The notes: generated by a model not told the origin, from the letters alone. Shown: positions 26,949 to 36,275, counted from the stretch's first letter. The stretch is DNA of 64,000 nt from Phycisphaerae bacterium (GCA_030432255.1 JAUIHS010000016.1:43677-107676); one strand, 5' to 3'. Translations and numbers: made by a program.

Positions 26949-27623
26949 ATGGCGAACAAGCGTGTGACATCACGGAAGGCCTCAACATGGCTCGGCTCGC
27001 TTGAGCGGAAGCATGTCGTATGGCTCTCTCTCGCCGCCGCCATGACGCTCGTGGGCGGCACCCTCTTCCTGCTCGAAGGTGAACGCCCCACGACGCCCGA
27101 CGTGCTCATGGACGTGGTCTCCCCGGCCTCGTCGACCGAGGACACGCTCGAGGGCATCTTCCACACTCAGTCCACATTCCGCCCCGAACACTGGAAGGGC
27201 ATCGTGATCCATCACTCCGGTGGCACGCACGGTTCCTCCCAGAGTCTGGATCGACGCTACAAGGAAGCCGGCCTGCACGGCCTGGGCTATCACTTCGTGC
27301 TGACCAACGGAAGCGGAGCCGTCGATGGAGCCATCCAGGTCGGCTATCGCTGGGAACTGCAGGCCGCCGGTGCCCATGCGACCGGTCCCGATGCGGACTA
27401 CTACAACCGCAACACCATCGGGATCTGCCTCGTCGGTGATGGCGAACGTCGTGCATTCACTGATCGGCAGCTCTCCGCACTTGTCGCACTGGTGCAGTCC
27501 ATCCAGGATCGCTGCACTATTCCGGACAGCGCCGTGGTCCTGCACAGAGACGTCGCACCGACGTCGAGCCCCGGACGCCTCTTTCCCGAGGCCGCGTTCC
27601 GGGAACGTCTGGCCCTCCGCTGA
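26949..27623 (+). CDS. Amidase_2/PGRP-like peptidoglycan amidase, membrane-anchored
   Basis: A 224-residue protein. A membrane helix at residues 23-42 anchors it. The rest fits N-acetylmuramoyl-L-alanine amidase type 2: IVIHHSGG (His88), GYHFVL, ELQAAGAHA, IGICLVGD, and VLHRDVAPT (His199). The third zinc ligand is normally the Cys of a CPG motif, but here the sequence is SSPGR, with Ser207 at that place. The enzyme may therefore bind peptidoglycan without cutting it, or use another ligand. The ATG at 26949 has only a weak ribosome binding site. Confidence 0.8.
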   Translation: MANKRVTSRKASTWLGSLERKHVVWLSLAAAMTLVGGTLFLLEGERPTTPDVLMDVVSPASSTEDTLEGIFHTQSTFRPEHWKGIVIHHSGGTHGSSQSLDRRYKEAGLHGLGYHFVLTNGSGAVDGAIQVGYRWELQAAGAHATGPDADYYNRNTIGICLVGDGERRAFTDRQLSALVALVQSIQDRCTIPDSAVVLHRDVAPTSSPGRLFPEAAFRERLALR

Positions 27624-27932
27624 CTCCCACTCCATCTTGTTGATTTAGGGATCTGATAGCTGTTGCATGCGCGGGCTCGGGTGAATCCCGCGCGGGCGAA
27701 AGCCGAAATACGCAGTGGTCTGCCACGTTGGATGGCCGGCGGGTTCCACCCGCGACGAAAAACCTGTATTTTGACCCGGTTCAGCGAGGGTGTTTCCGGT
27801 CTCGGAATGTCTCTCTTGAGTGTATCCTGTGTTGTGTCAGGGAGTTACTGTCGAGAGCCGGCAGGCTGACGCAAGGTGAACCGACGAGCCTGGATCAAGC
27901 CGTCGCGGGTCGTCGGATCGCGATCGTGCCAT
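27624..27932 (+). other. Leader region of the Ser/Thr kinase gene
   Basis: 309 bases between the amidase-like gene and the kinase gene. The first 140 bases contain the hairpin series listed next. The rest is unstructured by eye and ends without a recognisable ribosome binding site before the ATG at 27933. Confidence 0.5.
27669..27760 (+). ncRNA. Hairpin series upstream of the kinase gene, possible structured leader
   Basis: Four compact hairpins follow each other: a 7-bp stem (27669-27675 with 27687-27693), GGC-GAAA-GCC (27695-27704, a GNRA tetraloop), GTGG-TCTG-CCAC, and GCGGGT-TCC-ACCCGC. This density is higher than in other gaps of the window. It matches no riboswitch consensus I know. 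It could be a leader element or a separate small RNA. Confidence 0.3.
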
Positions 27933-28877
27933 ATGAGTGTCGCTGTGAAGCATTTTGAACCTGCAAAACCCGGAACGAAGCTGGCAGGCTTCAGTGTGCT
28001 GGCCGAGATCGGGCGCGGGGCCGCCTCCGTGATCTACCTCGTGCAGGACGCGAAGTCCAAGCAGGTCTACGCGCTCAAGCACGTTGAACGACACACCGCC
28101 AAGGACCAACGCTTCCTTGACCAGGCGGAGGCCGAGTACGAGGTCGCCAGCAAGGTCAAGCACGTCAACATCCGGTCCATCGAACGCATCATCAAGGCCC
28201 GGCAGCGACTCGTGACCGTCAAGGAAGTCTTCCTCCTGATGGAGTACGTCGACGGTCTGAGCATCGAGCGTCATCCGCCTTCGACCTTTGAGGAAGTCAT
28301 CCGCGTCTTTCGCGATGTCGCCAGTGGCCTCGGACACATGCACGGTTGCGGCTTCGTCCATGCGGATATGAAGCCCAACAACATCGTGGTCAAGAACGAG
28401 GACGGCACCGTCAAGGTCATCGACCTCGGACAGGCCTGCGCCATCGGGACCGTCAAGGAACGCATCCAGGGCACACCCGATTACATCGCGCCCGAGCAGG
28501 TGCACCGCCGCGAAATCACGCCGCAGACGGACGTCTTCAACCTCGGCGCCACGATGTACTGGGTCCTGACCAAGCAGAACATTCCGACCGCAATGCCCAA
28601 GGGCGACTCCCTGGTGAGCCGGATCGATGATCACCTCATCGAGAAGGCGACGCCGCCGCGCGATCTCAATCCGCGTGTGCCCGCGGCGCTGTCGGATCTC
28701 ATCATGGCCTGCATCGAAGTCGATCCCTCCGATCGACCGAAAGGCATGGACGAGGTCGTGATGCGCCTCGATGCCGCGAGGAACCAGCTCGCCGATCACG
28801 CCAGCCAGCTCGCCGCCACGAAGGCCGTCGACAAGTCGGTCGACCCGGCGACGCCCGGCGAAGCATCCGAAGACTGA
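27933..28877 (+). CDS. Serine/threonine protein kinase with altered HRD and DFG motifs
   Basis: A 314-residue cytoplasmic kinase of the Hanks type without a membrane helix. The glycine loop is EIGRGAAS (residues 25-32), the ATP-binding Lys is Lys49 in YALKH, the catalytic loop reads HADMKPNN (residues 143-150) where HRD is usual, and the metal-binding Asp164 is in DLG where DFG is usual. APE is present (residues 186-188). Key Lys and Asp residues are kept, so activity is likely. The loss of the HRD Arg suggests activation without the usual activation-loop phosphorylation. The C-terminal 40 residues are a charged tail. Targets unknown. Confidence 0.88.
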   Translation: MSVAVKHFEPAKPGTKLAGFSVLAEIGRGAASVIYLVQDAKSKQVYALKHVERHTAKDQRFLDQAEAEYEVASKVKHVNIRSIERIIKARQRLVTVKEVFLLMEYVDGLSIERHPPSTFEEVIRVFRDVASGLGHMHGCGFVHADMKPNNIVVKNEDGTVKVIDLGQACAIGTVKERIQGTPDYIAPEQVHRREITPQTDVFNLGATMYWVLTKQNIPTAMPKGDSLVSRIDDHLIEKATPPRDLNPRVPAALSDLIMACIEVDPSDRPKGMDEVVMRLDAARNQLADHASQLAATKAVDKSVDPATPGEASED

Positions 28878-28961
28878 GCAGCCAACCGAGCGGGACCGTC
28901 GCGGCTCACCTGTTGAGATGCACCTCGATCTCCGTTCATATTGGCGCTTGGATTCGAAGCC

Positions 28962-28999
28962 AAAAATGAAGAACCCCGCACCGGATCGATGCGGGGTTC
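28962..28999 (-). terminator. Intrinsic terminator of the PEP-CTERM gene
   Basis: A perfect 10-bp stem (28971-28980 with 28990-28999) and, on the minus strand, a following run of five T. Confidence 0.85.
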
Positions 29000-29027
29000 T
29001 GAAGATTCGGATCAGGTCGTGCGGCGA

Positions 29028-29816
29028 TCAGCGGCGACGACGGATACCGGCGAGACCGGCGAGGCCGAAGAGGGCCACGGAGCCGGGCGCGGGGGTGATG
29101 ATGATGTTGCGGAAGGCGAAACCTTCGCTGCCACCGTCGCCACCACCGTTGAAGCGGAGATAGAAGGTGGAACCGGAGCCAGCAGCGTTGGCGCTGAGGG
29201 TCTGGAAGTTGTTGTCGAGGTAGACGCCGTTCATGGTCATCGGATCATTGAGGTTCACAACAGCGCCGCCGGCCATGGTGTAGTCCTGGTCGGTCTGGTC
29301 ATCAACCGCACCCGCGAAGAGCGAGAAGTAGTTGACGCCGTCGTAGCTGTAGGTGAAGTCGTAGAGGTCCTGGCCGGCTTCGAAGTCGCCCATGGCGGCC
29401 ATGTCGATGGAGACATCAACGTTGCTGGCGCCACCGATGTTGAAGGTCCAGTCGGCCTGGCCACCGGCGTTGCCGTTGTCGCCATTCCAGGTGTCACAGA
29501 CACCGAAGAAGTTGCCGAGGTCGGTGGCGTCGACGATACCGAGGGTATCGGTGGCGAAGGTGCCGTTGCTGTCGTCGGAGATGGTGAAGGGCAGGCCGTT
29601 GGAGCCGCTGTTGGTGCGGCTGGCGATGCCGAACATGTCGCCGGGAGCCCAGGTGTTCAGCATGCCGACGCCGTCGTAGCCAGGGCCGGCGGTCACAGCG
29701 ATGGTCTGGCTGGCATAGTTGTCAGCACCGGAAGCGGAAACAGCCACGCCGAGCTGGGCGTTGGCCGCACCAGCGGTCGCAGCGAGACCGGCAAGCGCAA
29801 TGATCGTACGGGTCAT
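29028..29816 (-). CDS. Secreted protein with PEP-CTERM-like sorting tail
   Basis: A 262-residue protein. Residues 1-20 are a signal peptide (LAGLAATAGAANA). The mature part is rich in Gly, Asn and Asp and poor in Cys and Lys, like other secreted PEP-CTERM proteins. It ends in PAPGSVALFGLAGLAGIRRRR, a Pro-rich motif, hydrophobic helix and Arg cluster of the PEP-CTERM class recognised by exosortase-type enzymes. No exosortase gene is in the window. The start has a strong AGGAGG, and the gene ends in a clear terminator, so it is a single unit. Confidence 0.8.
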   Translation of the reverse strand: MTRTIIALAGLAATAGAANAQLGVAVSASGADNYASQTIAVTAGPGYDGVGMLNTWAPGDMFGIASRTNSGSNGLPFTISDDSNGTFATDTLGIVDATDLGNFFGVCDTWNGDNGNAGGQADWTFNIGGASNVDVSIDMAAMGDFEAGQDLYDFTYSYDGVNYFSLFAGAVDDQTDQDYTMAGGAVVNLNDPMTMNGVYLDNNFQTLSANAAGSGSTFYLRFNGGGDGGSEGFAFRNIIITPAPGSVALFGLAGLAGIRRRR

Positions 29817-30190
29817 GGGATTTCTCCTCCTATTGACTCAACAGATGTGTGTATCCGATCGCTCGGTCGGTGTGCCGAACCATCCACGAACGGATACGTG
29901 ACGTGTTCCTGCATAGAGAATACGGGACGAGGAACCCGGGTCAAGAGTGCCGTGCGCTCAGGAGGGTTAATTGCCGGTGAAGAGGAGGGAGAGTCGGCGT
30001 CCGATACCCCGACTTCGAGGCACTGGCTGGGAAGATCGGCAATCTGGGGTAAACAACCCTCCCCGACTCAAGGAATGCCCGCGTGAGGGTATTTCGCCAG
30101 CACCGAAAAAAGCCGATAGTAGGTGCGTTATCCAGGAGGGTCACGCCATGATGCGTGGGCTATGCAAATCCGAAGGAGCGCTGCGTTGCC
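29817..30190. other. Divergent region between the PEP-CTERM and LuxR-type genes
   Basis: 374 bases. AGTCGG near 29990 can pair with CCGACT at two places downstream, so alternative folds are possible. A purine-rich AAGGAG precedes the regulator gene by 13 bases. No gene or known RNA is visible. Confidence 0.45.
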
Positions 30191-30934
30191 ATGACCGCAA
30201 TTGACGCTGATCGTGCAGTGAAGGTCGTTAACGAATTCACTCTCTTCCGCTGTGGGGAAATCTGCGCACAACTGATCATGACTGACGCCGGGTCCATCGA
30301 GGCCTGGCTCAATGTCGCATGCACGGCGCTCGCCGCACTTCCGACCGAAGATGTCCTGGTCTGGGGAGCACTGCTGTCTGAAGACGCTGACAAGTCGATT
30401 TCCGTGCTCCATCTCGGGGCCTCGGAAAGTGTCCCGTCGGATGCCCTGGACAGGTTGAGCGACCATGCCATGGCCTCAGCGACCCGGATCGAACTCACCC
30501 AACCCGACCGGAATGGTCTCGCCGAACTCGGCCTCCACAACGTGCTCAACTGGTCCATCAGTGTCTCGGAGAAGAGCGGCGCTTCGACGCCCATGCTTGT
30601 CTTTGAAATGGCCACACGACGACCCGAGATCGAACTCGATGCAGGCGTGAAGCATGCGGTCCAGGCACTGGCCGCGCCGATGATCGCGGCCCTGAAGCGA
30701 TACCATCTCGAACCGCTGCGATATCGCAGGGCCCTGCTCTCGCAGCTGAGCCCGACGCAGCGTCGCATCGCACCCCTGCTTGCTGAGGGACTGACAGAAC
30801 GCGAGATCGCGGATCGCCTCGACCGCAGCCCTCACACCGTGCATGAGCATGCGAAGTCGATCTACAGCGCCTGGGGCGTTCGTTCGCGATTCGACCTGCG
30901 GGACAAGTGGCTGCAGCGCTTCGCGGGCACCTGA
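30191..30934 (+). CDS. LuxR/NarL-type HTH transcriptional regulator
   Basis: A 247-residue protein. The C-terminal 65 residues are a LuxR-type helix-turn-helix (LSPTQRRIAPLLAEGLTERE, then IADRLDRSPHTVHEHAKSIY). The N-terminal 180 residues show no receiver Asp signature and may be a sensing domain of GAF-like or unknown type. The target genes cannot be told; no operator is obvious next to it. Start at ATG 30191; an upstream GTG in frame at 30155 is less likely. Confidence 0.8.
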   Translation: MTAIDADRAVKVVNEFTLFRCGEICAQLIMTDAGSIEAWLNVACTALAALPTEDVLVWGALLSEDADKSISVLHLGASESVPSDALDRLSDHAMASATRIELTQPDRNGLAELGLHNVLNWSISVSEKSGASTPMLVFEMATRRPEIELDAGVKHAVQALAAPMIAALKRYHLEPLRYRRALLSQLSPTQRRIAPLLAEGLTEREIADRLDRSPHTVHEHAKSIYSAWGVRSRFDLRDKWLQRFAGT

Positions 30935-31054
30935 CCGAACCTCAGGACCACTCGCTGCGGTGGAGGAACTGTCCGATTCGGTCTATCTTACGACAGAGAG
31001 TGCATGCTCCAGCTTGCACTTTGCGCTCGCTGAACGCCCTGTCGAGGTAGCCGT

Positions 31055-32344
31055 ATGGGACATGATCCGATTGCCGATTCCGTGCTCGAACTTCTGAAAG
31101 CGTCCGACCCGGACGCCTCAGAGTTGCTGCGGCAGGAAGCGGCCCGCCAGGCCACAACACTCGAGTTGATCGCCTCGGAGAATCACGTGAGCCCCGCGGT
31201 GATGCATGCCATGGGGACCTGCCTCACGAACAAGTATGCGGAGGGTTACCCCGGCGCCCGCTACTACGGGGGTTGCACGTATCACGACAGCGTCGAGCGA
31301 CTCGCCCAGGAGCGCGCCAGTGCCCTCTTCGGTTGCAAGTTTGCCAACGTGCAACCGCACTCCGGCGCCCAGGCAAACGCCGCAACGTTCCTCGCACTGC
31401 TGTCGCCGGGTGACACCTTCGCCGCGCTGGTCCTTGCTGATGGCGGTCACCTGTCGCACGGGCTCAAGGTGAACATGTCCGGCAAGTGGTTCAACCCAGT
31501 CTTCTATCCGCTGCACTACGACGAGTCGCACGAGCGCTTCGAGCAGATCGATTACGACGCCGTGCGCGACGTCTGCCTCAAGCACAAGCCGAAGCTTCTC
31601 ATGTGCGGCTACTCGGCCTACCCGCGCACCATCGATTTCGAGCGGTTTCGTGCCATCGCCGACGAGGTCGGTGCACTGCTCATGGCCGACATCGCACACA
31701 TCGCCGGTCTCGTTGCCGCCGGTGTGCACCCGTCGCCCTTCCCGCATGCGCACGTCGTCACCACCACCACGCACAAGACCTTGCGAGGTCCGCGCGGCGG
31801 CATGATCATGACCAACGACGAGGAGATCGCGAAGAAGATCAATCGCGCCGTCTTCCCCGGTATGCAGGGTGGTCCGCTCATGCATGTGATCCTCGCCAAA
31901 GCCGTGGCCTACGGCGAAGCGCTCAAGCCGGAGTTCAAGACATACCAGCAGCAGGTCGTGAAGAACGCACAGGCGCTCGCCGCCGCGCTGACTTCCCACG
32001 GCTACCGCATCACCAGCGGCGGCACCGACAATCACCTGATGCTGGTGGACCTGCGGCCGCGGTCGGCTGATCTCACGGGTGCTGACGCCGAACTGTGGCT
32101 GGAGCTGGCGGGCATCATCACGAACAAGAACGGTATTCCGCAGGACCCGCGCCCGCCGCGAGTGACCTCCGGCCTGCGCCTGGGCACGCCGGCGTTGACG
32201 AGCCGCGGCCTCAAGGAGTCTGAGATGGAGCGCGTCGCCGGCTGGATTGACCGCGTCCTGAGTGCGGCTGGTGATGAAGCGACAACGAATGCCGTTCGCG
32301 GCGAAGTCCAGGCCTTCTGCGCCGATTTCCCGATGCCGGCATAG
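31055..32344 (+). CDS. glyA: Serine hydroxymethyltransferase
   Basis: A 429-residue PLP enzyme converting serine and tetrahydrofolate to glycine and methylene-tetrahydrofolate. Diagnostic segments are [43 protein letters not shown], and the PLP lysine Lys241 in [14 protein letters not shown]. Length is normal. An AGGT lies about eight bases before the ATG. It is followed within 10 bases by a DUF6065-type gene and then an overlapping FMN reductase gene, so the three form an operon. Confidence 0.97.
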   Translation: MGHDPIADSVLELLKASDPDASELLRQEAARQATTLELIASENHVSPAVMHAMGTCLTNKYAEGYPGARYYGGCTYHDSVERLAQERASALFGCKFANVQPHSGAQANAATFLALLSPGDTFAALVLADGGHLSHGLKVNMSGKWFNPVFYPLHYDESHERFEQIDYDAVRDVCLKHKPKLLMCGYSAYPRTIDFERFRAIADEVGALLMADIAHIAGLVAAGVHPSPFPHAHVVTTTTHKTLRGPRGGMIMTNDEEIAKKINRAVFPGMQGGPLMHVILAKAVAYGEALKPEFKTYQQQVVKNAQALAAALTSHGYRITSGGTDNHLMLVDLRPRSADLTGADAELWLELAGIITNKNGIPQDPRPPRVTSGLRLGTPALTSRGLKESEMERVAGWIDRVLSAAGDEATTNAVRGEVQAFCADFPMPA

Positions 32345-32354
32345 GTGGTGTGAA

Positions 32355-33179
32355 ATGGCGAAACTGATTCGTGTGTACCCGTTCTTCGAGCCTGAGGAGT
32401 GGCCCATTGAGCCGGCTCCACCCCGGCGTCAGTGGATGGACGAACTGCCTCAGAAGCTGGGATACAAGTGCCTTCCGATGGCGATTGCGAACCGTTATGG
32501 CTGGATCATCCGCTGTCCGGTGTCGTTTACGTGCGTGTGGGGTGGTGGCGACGGCCCGGCGGATCTGCGCATCACCTTCAAGGAGCGCGCGGAGCGATTC
32601 AAGCACGAGATTGCCGCCCACTTTCCTTCGGGTGTGCTGACGTTCAACCTCCCGTTCCTCTTCGAGACGCCGGAAGGCATCGGCCTGATCATTCGCGGCG
32701 CGACGAACTTCTTCAAGTTCAACTGCGCGCCGCTGGATGGCGTCTCCGAGACGGACTGGTCTCCGTACAACTTCTCGATGAACTGGAAGGTCATCAAGCC
32801 GGACATTCCGGTTGAGTTCGAGAAGGGTGATCCGATCTGCATGGTCACGCCGGTGGATATGAACCTGCTGGAACAGTGCGAACCGGTACTGGTCCCCAAG
32901 GCATCGAACCCTGCCCTGATGGAGCAGACCAAGGCATTTCACATGCATCGCATCGAGAAGCGGAAGAATCGCGATCCCGGCGAGTTGAAGTACAAGGAAG
33001 ACTGGGATTACATGCATGGACGCTACCCGGATGGTCGCGAGCACCCCTGCCATCGCAGCAAACTGATTCTCAAGCCACTCGAAGACCGGCGCCGGAACCC
33101 TCCGCCGCTGGAAACGAAGTTCACCGGCCCGCCGCCGGCTTCGTGCCCGTCGATGAAGAAAGGAACCCCTGAGACATGA
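32355..33179 (+). CDS. DUF6065-type protein of unknown function
   Basis: A 274-residue cytoplasmic protein, no signal or membrane segment. It begins MAKLIRVYPFFEPEEWPIEP, and contains SFTCVWGGG, FKFNCAPLDGVSETDW and NFSMNWKV; I associate this pattern with the DUF6065 family, though from memory only. Members are often near oxygenases or natural-product genes; no biochemical role is known to me. It starts 10 bases after glyA, with GGTGGTG as a possible ribosome binding site, and overlaps the FMN reductase start by four bases (ATGA). Confidence 0.65.
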   Translation: MAKLIRVYPFFEPEEWPIEPAPPRRQWMDELPQKLGYKCLPMAIANRYGWIIRCPVSFTCVWGGGDGPADLRITFKERAERFKHEIAAHFPSGVLTFNLPFLFETPEGIGLIIRGATNFFKFNCAPLDGVSETDWSPYNFSMNWKVIKPDIPVEFEKGDPICMVTPVDMNLLEQCEPVLVPKASNPALMEQTKAFHMHRIEKRKNRDPGELKYKEDWDYMHGRYPDGREHPCHRSKLILKPLEDRRRNPPPLETKFTGPPPASCPSMKKGTPET

Positions 33180-33748
33180 GCGTCAAACTCCTCGCTTTTG
33201 CAGGCAGCCTGCGCCGGGACTCATGGAACAAGAAGGTCGTCAGGGTGATGGCTGCGTCCGCCGAGAAAGCGGGTGCCGAAGTGCAGTACCTCGACCTCAA
33301 GGACTACCCGATGCCCATCTACGACGAGGATGTGGAGAACGAATCGGGCATCCCGGAGCATGCATTGCAGGTGCGCTCCTACATGAAGGCCGCGGACGGC
33401 TTCCTGATCTCAGTTCCCGAGTACAACGGCGCCATCTCGGCGGCGCTCAAGAACGTCATCGACTGGGCTTCGCGCCCTCGCGAAGGCGAAGCACCGCTTG
33501 AGTGTTTCAAGGGCAAAGTCTGTGGCCTCGCCGGCGCCAGTCCCGGCGCCCTGGGTGGCATTCGCGGCCTCCCGATCACGCGTCAGATCCTGAGCGGCAT
33601 CGGCATGATCGTGGTACCGCAGCAGGCTGCGATTGGCGCGGTGCATGAGAAGTTCAATGACGCGGGGGCGATGACGGACGAGCGTTTCCAGGGCATGCTG
33701 GATGGCGTCGCACAGGAGGTCGTGCGAGTCGCGGGTGCCGTTCGGTAA
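33176..33748 (+). CDS. NADPH-dependent FMN reductase (flavodoxin-like)
   Basis: A 190-residue flavoprotein. The FMN phosphate loop is FAGSLRRDSWNKK at the N terminus, and PEYNGAISAALKNVIDWASR is the family's flavin-binding signature; a Gly-rich LAGASPGALGG follows. It reduces FMN or quinones with NADPH. Translation is coupled to the DUF6065-type gene by a four-base overlap, so it may supply reduced flavin to that protein or protect the operon's products; this is inference. Confidence 0.9.
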   Translation: MSVKLLAFAGSLRRDSWNKKVVRVMAASAEKAGAEVQYLDLKDYPMPIYDEDVENESGIPEHALQVRSYMKAADGFLISVPEYNGAISAALKNVIDWASRPREGEAPLECFKGKVCGLAGASPGALGGIRGLPITRQILSGIGMIVVPQQAAIGAVHEKFNDAGAMTDERFQGMLDGVAQEVVRVAGAVR

Positions 33749-33841
33749 GTGGACGAGGCCGTGATCCCGAGGCTGGGCCGCGGCAGAGTGGACGCCTTCC
33801 GACTCCTTCTCAGCCGCTCTGGAGCCCGTGACTGGGGGCAG

Positions 33842-34075
33842 CTACCCCCTCTGGCTCAGCCTGCCACGCAGGTTCGGCGTCCGCCTTCCATACTCATCCT
33901 CGATGTATTGCGGAACGAACTGGCCGCGGACGCGATCATAGCGGTCGTACTGCGATCGATCGCGGGTGGGGGAGAGCAGAGGCTTGTTGCAGGCGGAGAG
34001 CGACAGACCGATCGCCGCGAGCAGCGCGGCTGCCAGCAGGCGGTCCGAGAATCGTCTCTTCTGCGAAATAGGCAT
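33842..34075 (-). CDS. Small lipoprotein
   Basis: A 77-residue protein with a lipoprotein signal (AAALLAAIGLSLSAC, Cys29). The mature part is Arg/Asp/Tyr-rich with SQYDRYDRVRGQ and FVPQYIEDEYGRR. No domain recognised. It stands alone between the FMN reductase gene and a repeat region. Confidence 0.7.
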   Translation of the reverse strand: MPISQKRRFSDRLLAAALLAAIGLSLSACNKPLLSPTRDRSQYDRYDRVRGQFVPQYIEDEYGRRTPNLRGRLSQRG

Positions 34076-34134
34076 GCCATTAAGTGTAACACCCTCCGAC
34101 GTCAGGCGGAGGGTGGTACCAACTGAAAGGAAAC

Positions 34135-34176
34135 GCTGAGGAGTTGCTGAGGAGTTGCTGAGGAGTTGCTGAGGAG
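34135..34176. repeat. 11-bp tandem repeat, about four copies
   Basis: GCTGAGGAGTT repeated three times followed by a partial copy, between two lipoprotein genes. Noncoding. Confidence 0.85.
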
Positions 34177-34281
34177 AAAGGCTGTCAGGAGAAGTTGACA
34201 GTGGTACGCCGCGGCTCCGGGGGGAGTTCGGTGGTGGGAAGAAAAAAGTGAGAAGGGACGAGTGATGAGGGAAGGTTGATC

Positions 34282-34824
34282 TCAGTGACCGGGTCGGGTT
34301 GGGAACACCCGGGGCTCGATATCCCTTCTGAACCCGGGAAAGTGGACGTCATCGGACCTGGGACGCAGGCGCACGGTGACAACGTCCGGTATGCGTGTTC
34401 TGAAGCGACACACCCAAGCGCCAACGACGCGACCATCCGCATCAACCCGATACTGCCGTGGCAGGGAGGCCCAGGACACCCTCGCGTTGGGTCCGCCGGG
34501 AAGCGGAGGTGCGCGAAGCTTGAAGGGGCCATGCTCTCCCGTGATCTCAAAGAACTGTTCGGGTTGATAAACGAGACCCGGGTGTTTCAGGAACGCTCGC
34601 TCGAGGTGCCCGACTGACGGTGCAGTGCACCGCATCGCGATTGCAGCGCAGGTCTCACTGGCTTCGACACCCGCGATCTCGAGCCAGGTGCCTTCTCGAT
34701 GCGCAACGGGAGCAGCAAGGACCCGTTCTGCGAACTGATCGGGCAATCCGGCACACGGACCAGCACACCCACTGACCATGAGCAGTGTCAGTCCGAGCAG
34801 TAGCGGGAGTCGAACGCGATTCAT
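34282..34824 (-). CDS. Lipoprotein of unknown function
   Basis: A 180-residue protein starting at ATG 34824 with GGAAGGAA upstream. LLLGLTLLMVSGC is a lipoprotein signal. The mature domain is beta-rich, with two cysteines in ETCAAIAMRC that could form a disulfide. No family recognised. Its neighbours on the same strand are another lipoprotein gene and the two clpP genes. Confidence 0.65.
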   Translation of the reverse strand: MNRVRLPLLLGLTLLMVSGCAGPCAGLPDQFAERVLAAPVAHREGTWLEIAGVEASETCAAIAMRCTAPSVGHLERAFLKHPGLVYQPEQFFEITGEHGPFKLRAPPLPGGPNARVSWASLPRQYRVDADGRVVGAWVCRFRTRIPDVVTVRLRPRSDDVHFPGFRRDIEPRVFPTRPGH

Positions 34825-34920
34825 GAGCGAGTTCCTTCCGCCCAATGAAGTGCGCCACGCCGTCAAAGGTTCACTTCAGATGGGGAAATCTCCCCGCGCC
34901 TCGCTCCCTGCCTCTCCCAA

Positions 34921-35607
34921 TCACCTTGCCGGGACGTACTGAGCGTCGAAAGCAAGGCCGGAGACAAGATCCAGCAGTTCGGCGCGAATCACGACGAGGC
35001 CCTCGACGCCCTCGCCCGGCTTCGCAATCGGGATCTCGATGGAGTAGTGGGTCCCGGCGGGGCTGGAGCGATAGGCATCTCGAAGTTCTGAAGGCTCAAG
35101 CACCCGGCGCGCGATCACACGGGGCTCGCCCTGTGGTCCGTCGCTCGAAGCTCCGAGCGGCGGGAGGACCGCGACTTCCAGGGAAAGCTGACCGACCACC
35201 TGCACGAAGCGCTGGCGCCCATCGAAGGGCGAAATGTAGACGTCCACGACCTCCGGGCCCGGGATCCCGTCACGATCGGCCAGACCGCTGTAGCGGCCGA
35301 TCTTGATACCCGCGCAGCGCGGCAGGGCCGCGATGACATCCGCACCGAGATCACCCGACCCGGCCTGGTGCACGCGGGCCAGTTCGATGAGCTGCGACTC
35401 GAACTCATTGCGCTGCGCTTTCGTCTGTTCGAGTTGCACCTCGAGATCAGCGACCTTGCGGCGGAGTTCATCGTTGTCGTTGTCGTAGTTCTTGGGGCCG
35501 CATCCTGCGACGACGAGGGACATGGCGAGGAGTGCGGCGACGGGCGCGGCGCGTCGACAGCAACTCCCGGACGGTGCGGCCGTCGGGATGCGGTTCTGGC
35601 TGTTCAT
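34921..35607 (-). CDS. Lipoprotein with a coiled-coil stalk
   Basis: A 228-residue protein. The signal AALLAMSLVVAGC gives a lipid-anchored Cys at about residue 36. A coiled coil follows (DELRRKVADLEVQLEQTKAQ and onwards), then a beta-rich domain of about 140 residues (VYISPFDGRQRF, LEVAVLPPLG). The arrangement suggests a surface or periplasmic protein held away from the membrane. Function unknown. It ends just before another lipoprotein gene and begins 20 bases after the second clpP. Confidence 0.7.
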   Translation of the reverse strand: MNSQNRIPTAAPSGSCCRRAAPVAALLAMSLVVAGCGPKNYDNDNDELRRKVADLEVQLEQTKAQRNEFESQLIELARVHQAGSGDLGADVIAALPRCAGIKIGRYSGLADRDGIPGPEVVDVYISPFDGRQRFVQVVGQLSLEVAVLPPLGASSDGPQGEPRVIARRVLEPSELRDAYRSSPAGTHYSIEIPIAKPGEGVEGLVVIRAELLDLVSGLAFDAQYVPAR

Positions 35608-35627
35608 GGTCGGGGCTCTCAGTCGAA

Positions 35628-36275
35628 TCAGTCGGTGGGTGCAGGCATGGTGGTGAGGACCTGGTCGATCAGCCCGTATTCGAGCATCTCACCGTCATCC
35701 AGCCACTTGTTGCGTTCGCAGTCCCGTGCGATGGTTTCGACATCCGTGCCGGTCGCTTCGGAGTACAGAGAATAGATTCGGTCTCGGATCCGCAACATTT
35801 CACGCGCCTCGATCTCGAGGTCGGTGGCCTGCCCTTCCATGACACCGCCGATCAGTGGCTGGTGCATGAGATTCCGGGCGTTGCGGAGTGCGAAACGCTT
35901 CCCCTTGGTGCCGTTGCAGGCGAGGATCGAGCCCATGCTGGCGGCCTGACCGATGATGTAGGTGGCCACATCCGGCTGGACGAACTGCATGGTGTCGAGG
36001 ATTGCCAGACCTGCGGTCACGGAACCGCCGGGGGAGTTGATGTACAGGTGGATGTCCGCCTTGGGGTCCTCATTCGCGAGGAAGAGGAGCTGGGCGACGA
36101 TCAGGTTGGCCATGTCGTCCGCGACGCCGCCGCCGACGAAGATGATCCGGTCCTTCAGGAGGCGCGAGAAGATGTCATAGGCGCGCTCACCCCGGCCGGA
36201 GTTCTCGATGACGATGGGGACAAGGTTTGACATCGGGTTCTGCACTGCGGTGTTAGATGGGTTGAGGGTATTCAC
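35628..36275 (-). CDS. clpP: ClpP-type protease subunit, with Asn at the catalytic Asp site
   Basis: A 215-residue ClpP, cotranscribed with the clpP before it by a four-base overlap. The catalytic Ser113 is in GQAASMGS and His138 in NLMHQPL. The third member of the triad, normally the Asp in ERDR, reads ERNK here (Asn189). The subunit may be less active on its own and work in mixed rings with the other ClpP. It has a 20-residue N-terminal extension before VPIVIENSG; an internal Met15 could be the start. ClpP rings degrade proteins fed by ClpX or ClpA, which are not in the window. Confidence 0.93.
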   Translation of the reverse strand: MNTLNPSNTAVQNPMSNLVPIVIENSGRGERAYDIFSRLLKDRIIFVGGGVADDMANLIVAQLLFLANEDPKADIHLYINSPGGSVTAGLAILDTMQFVQPDVATYIIGQAASMGSILACNGTKGKRFALRNARNLMHQPLIGGVMEGQATDLEIEAREMLRIRDRIYSLYSEATGTDVETIARDCERNKWLDDGEMLEYGLIDQVLTTMPAPTD

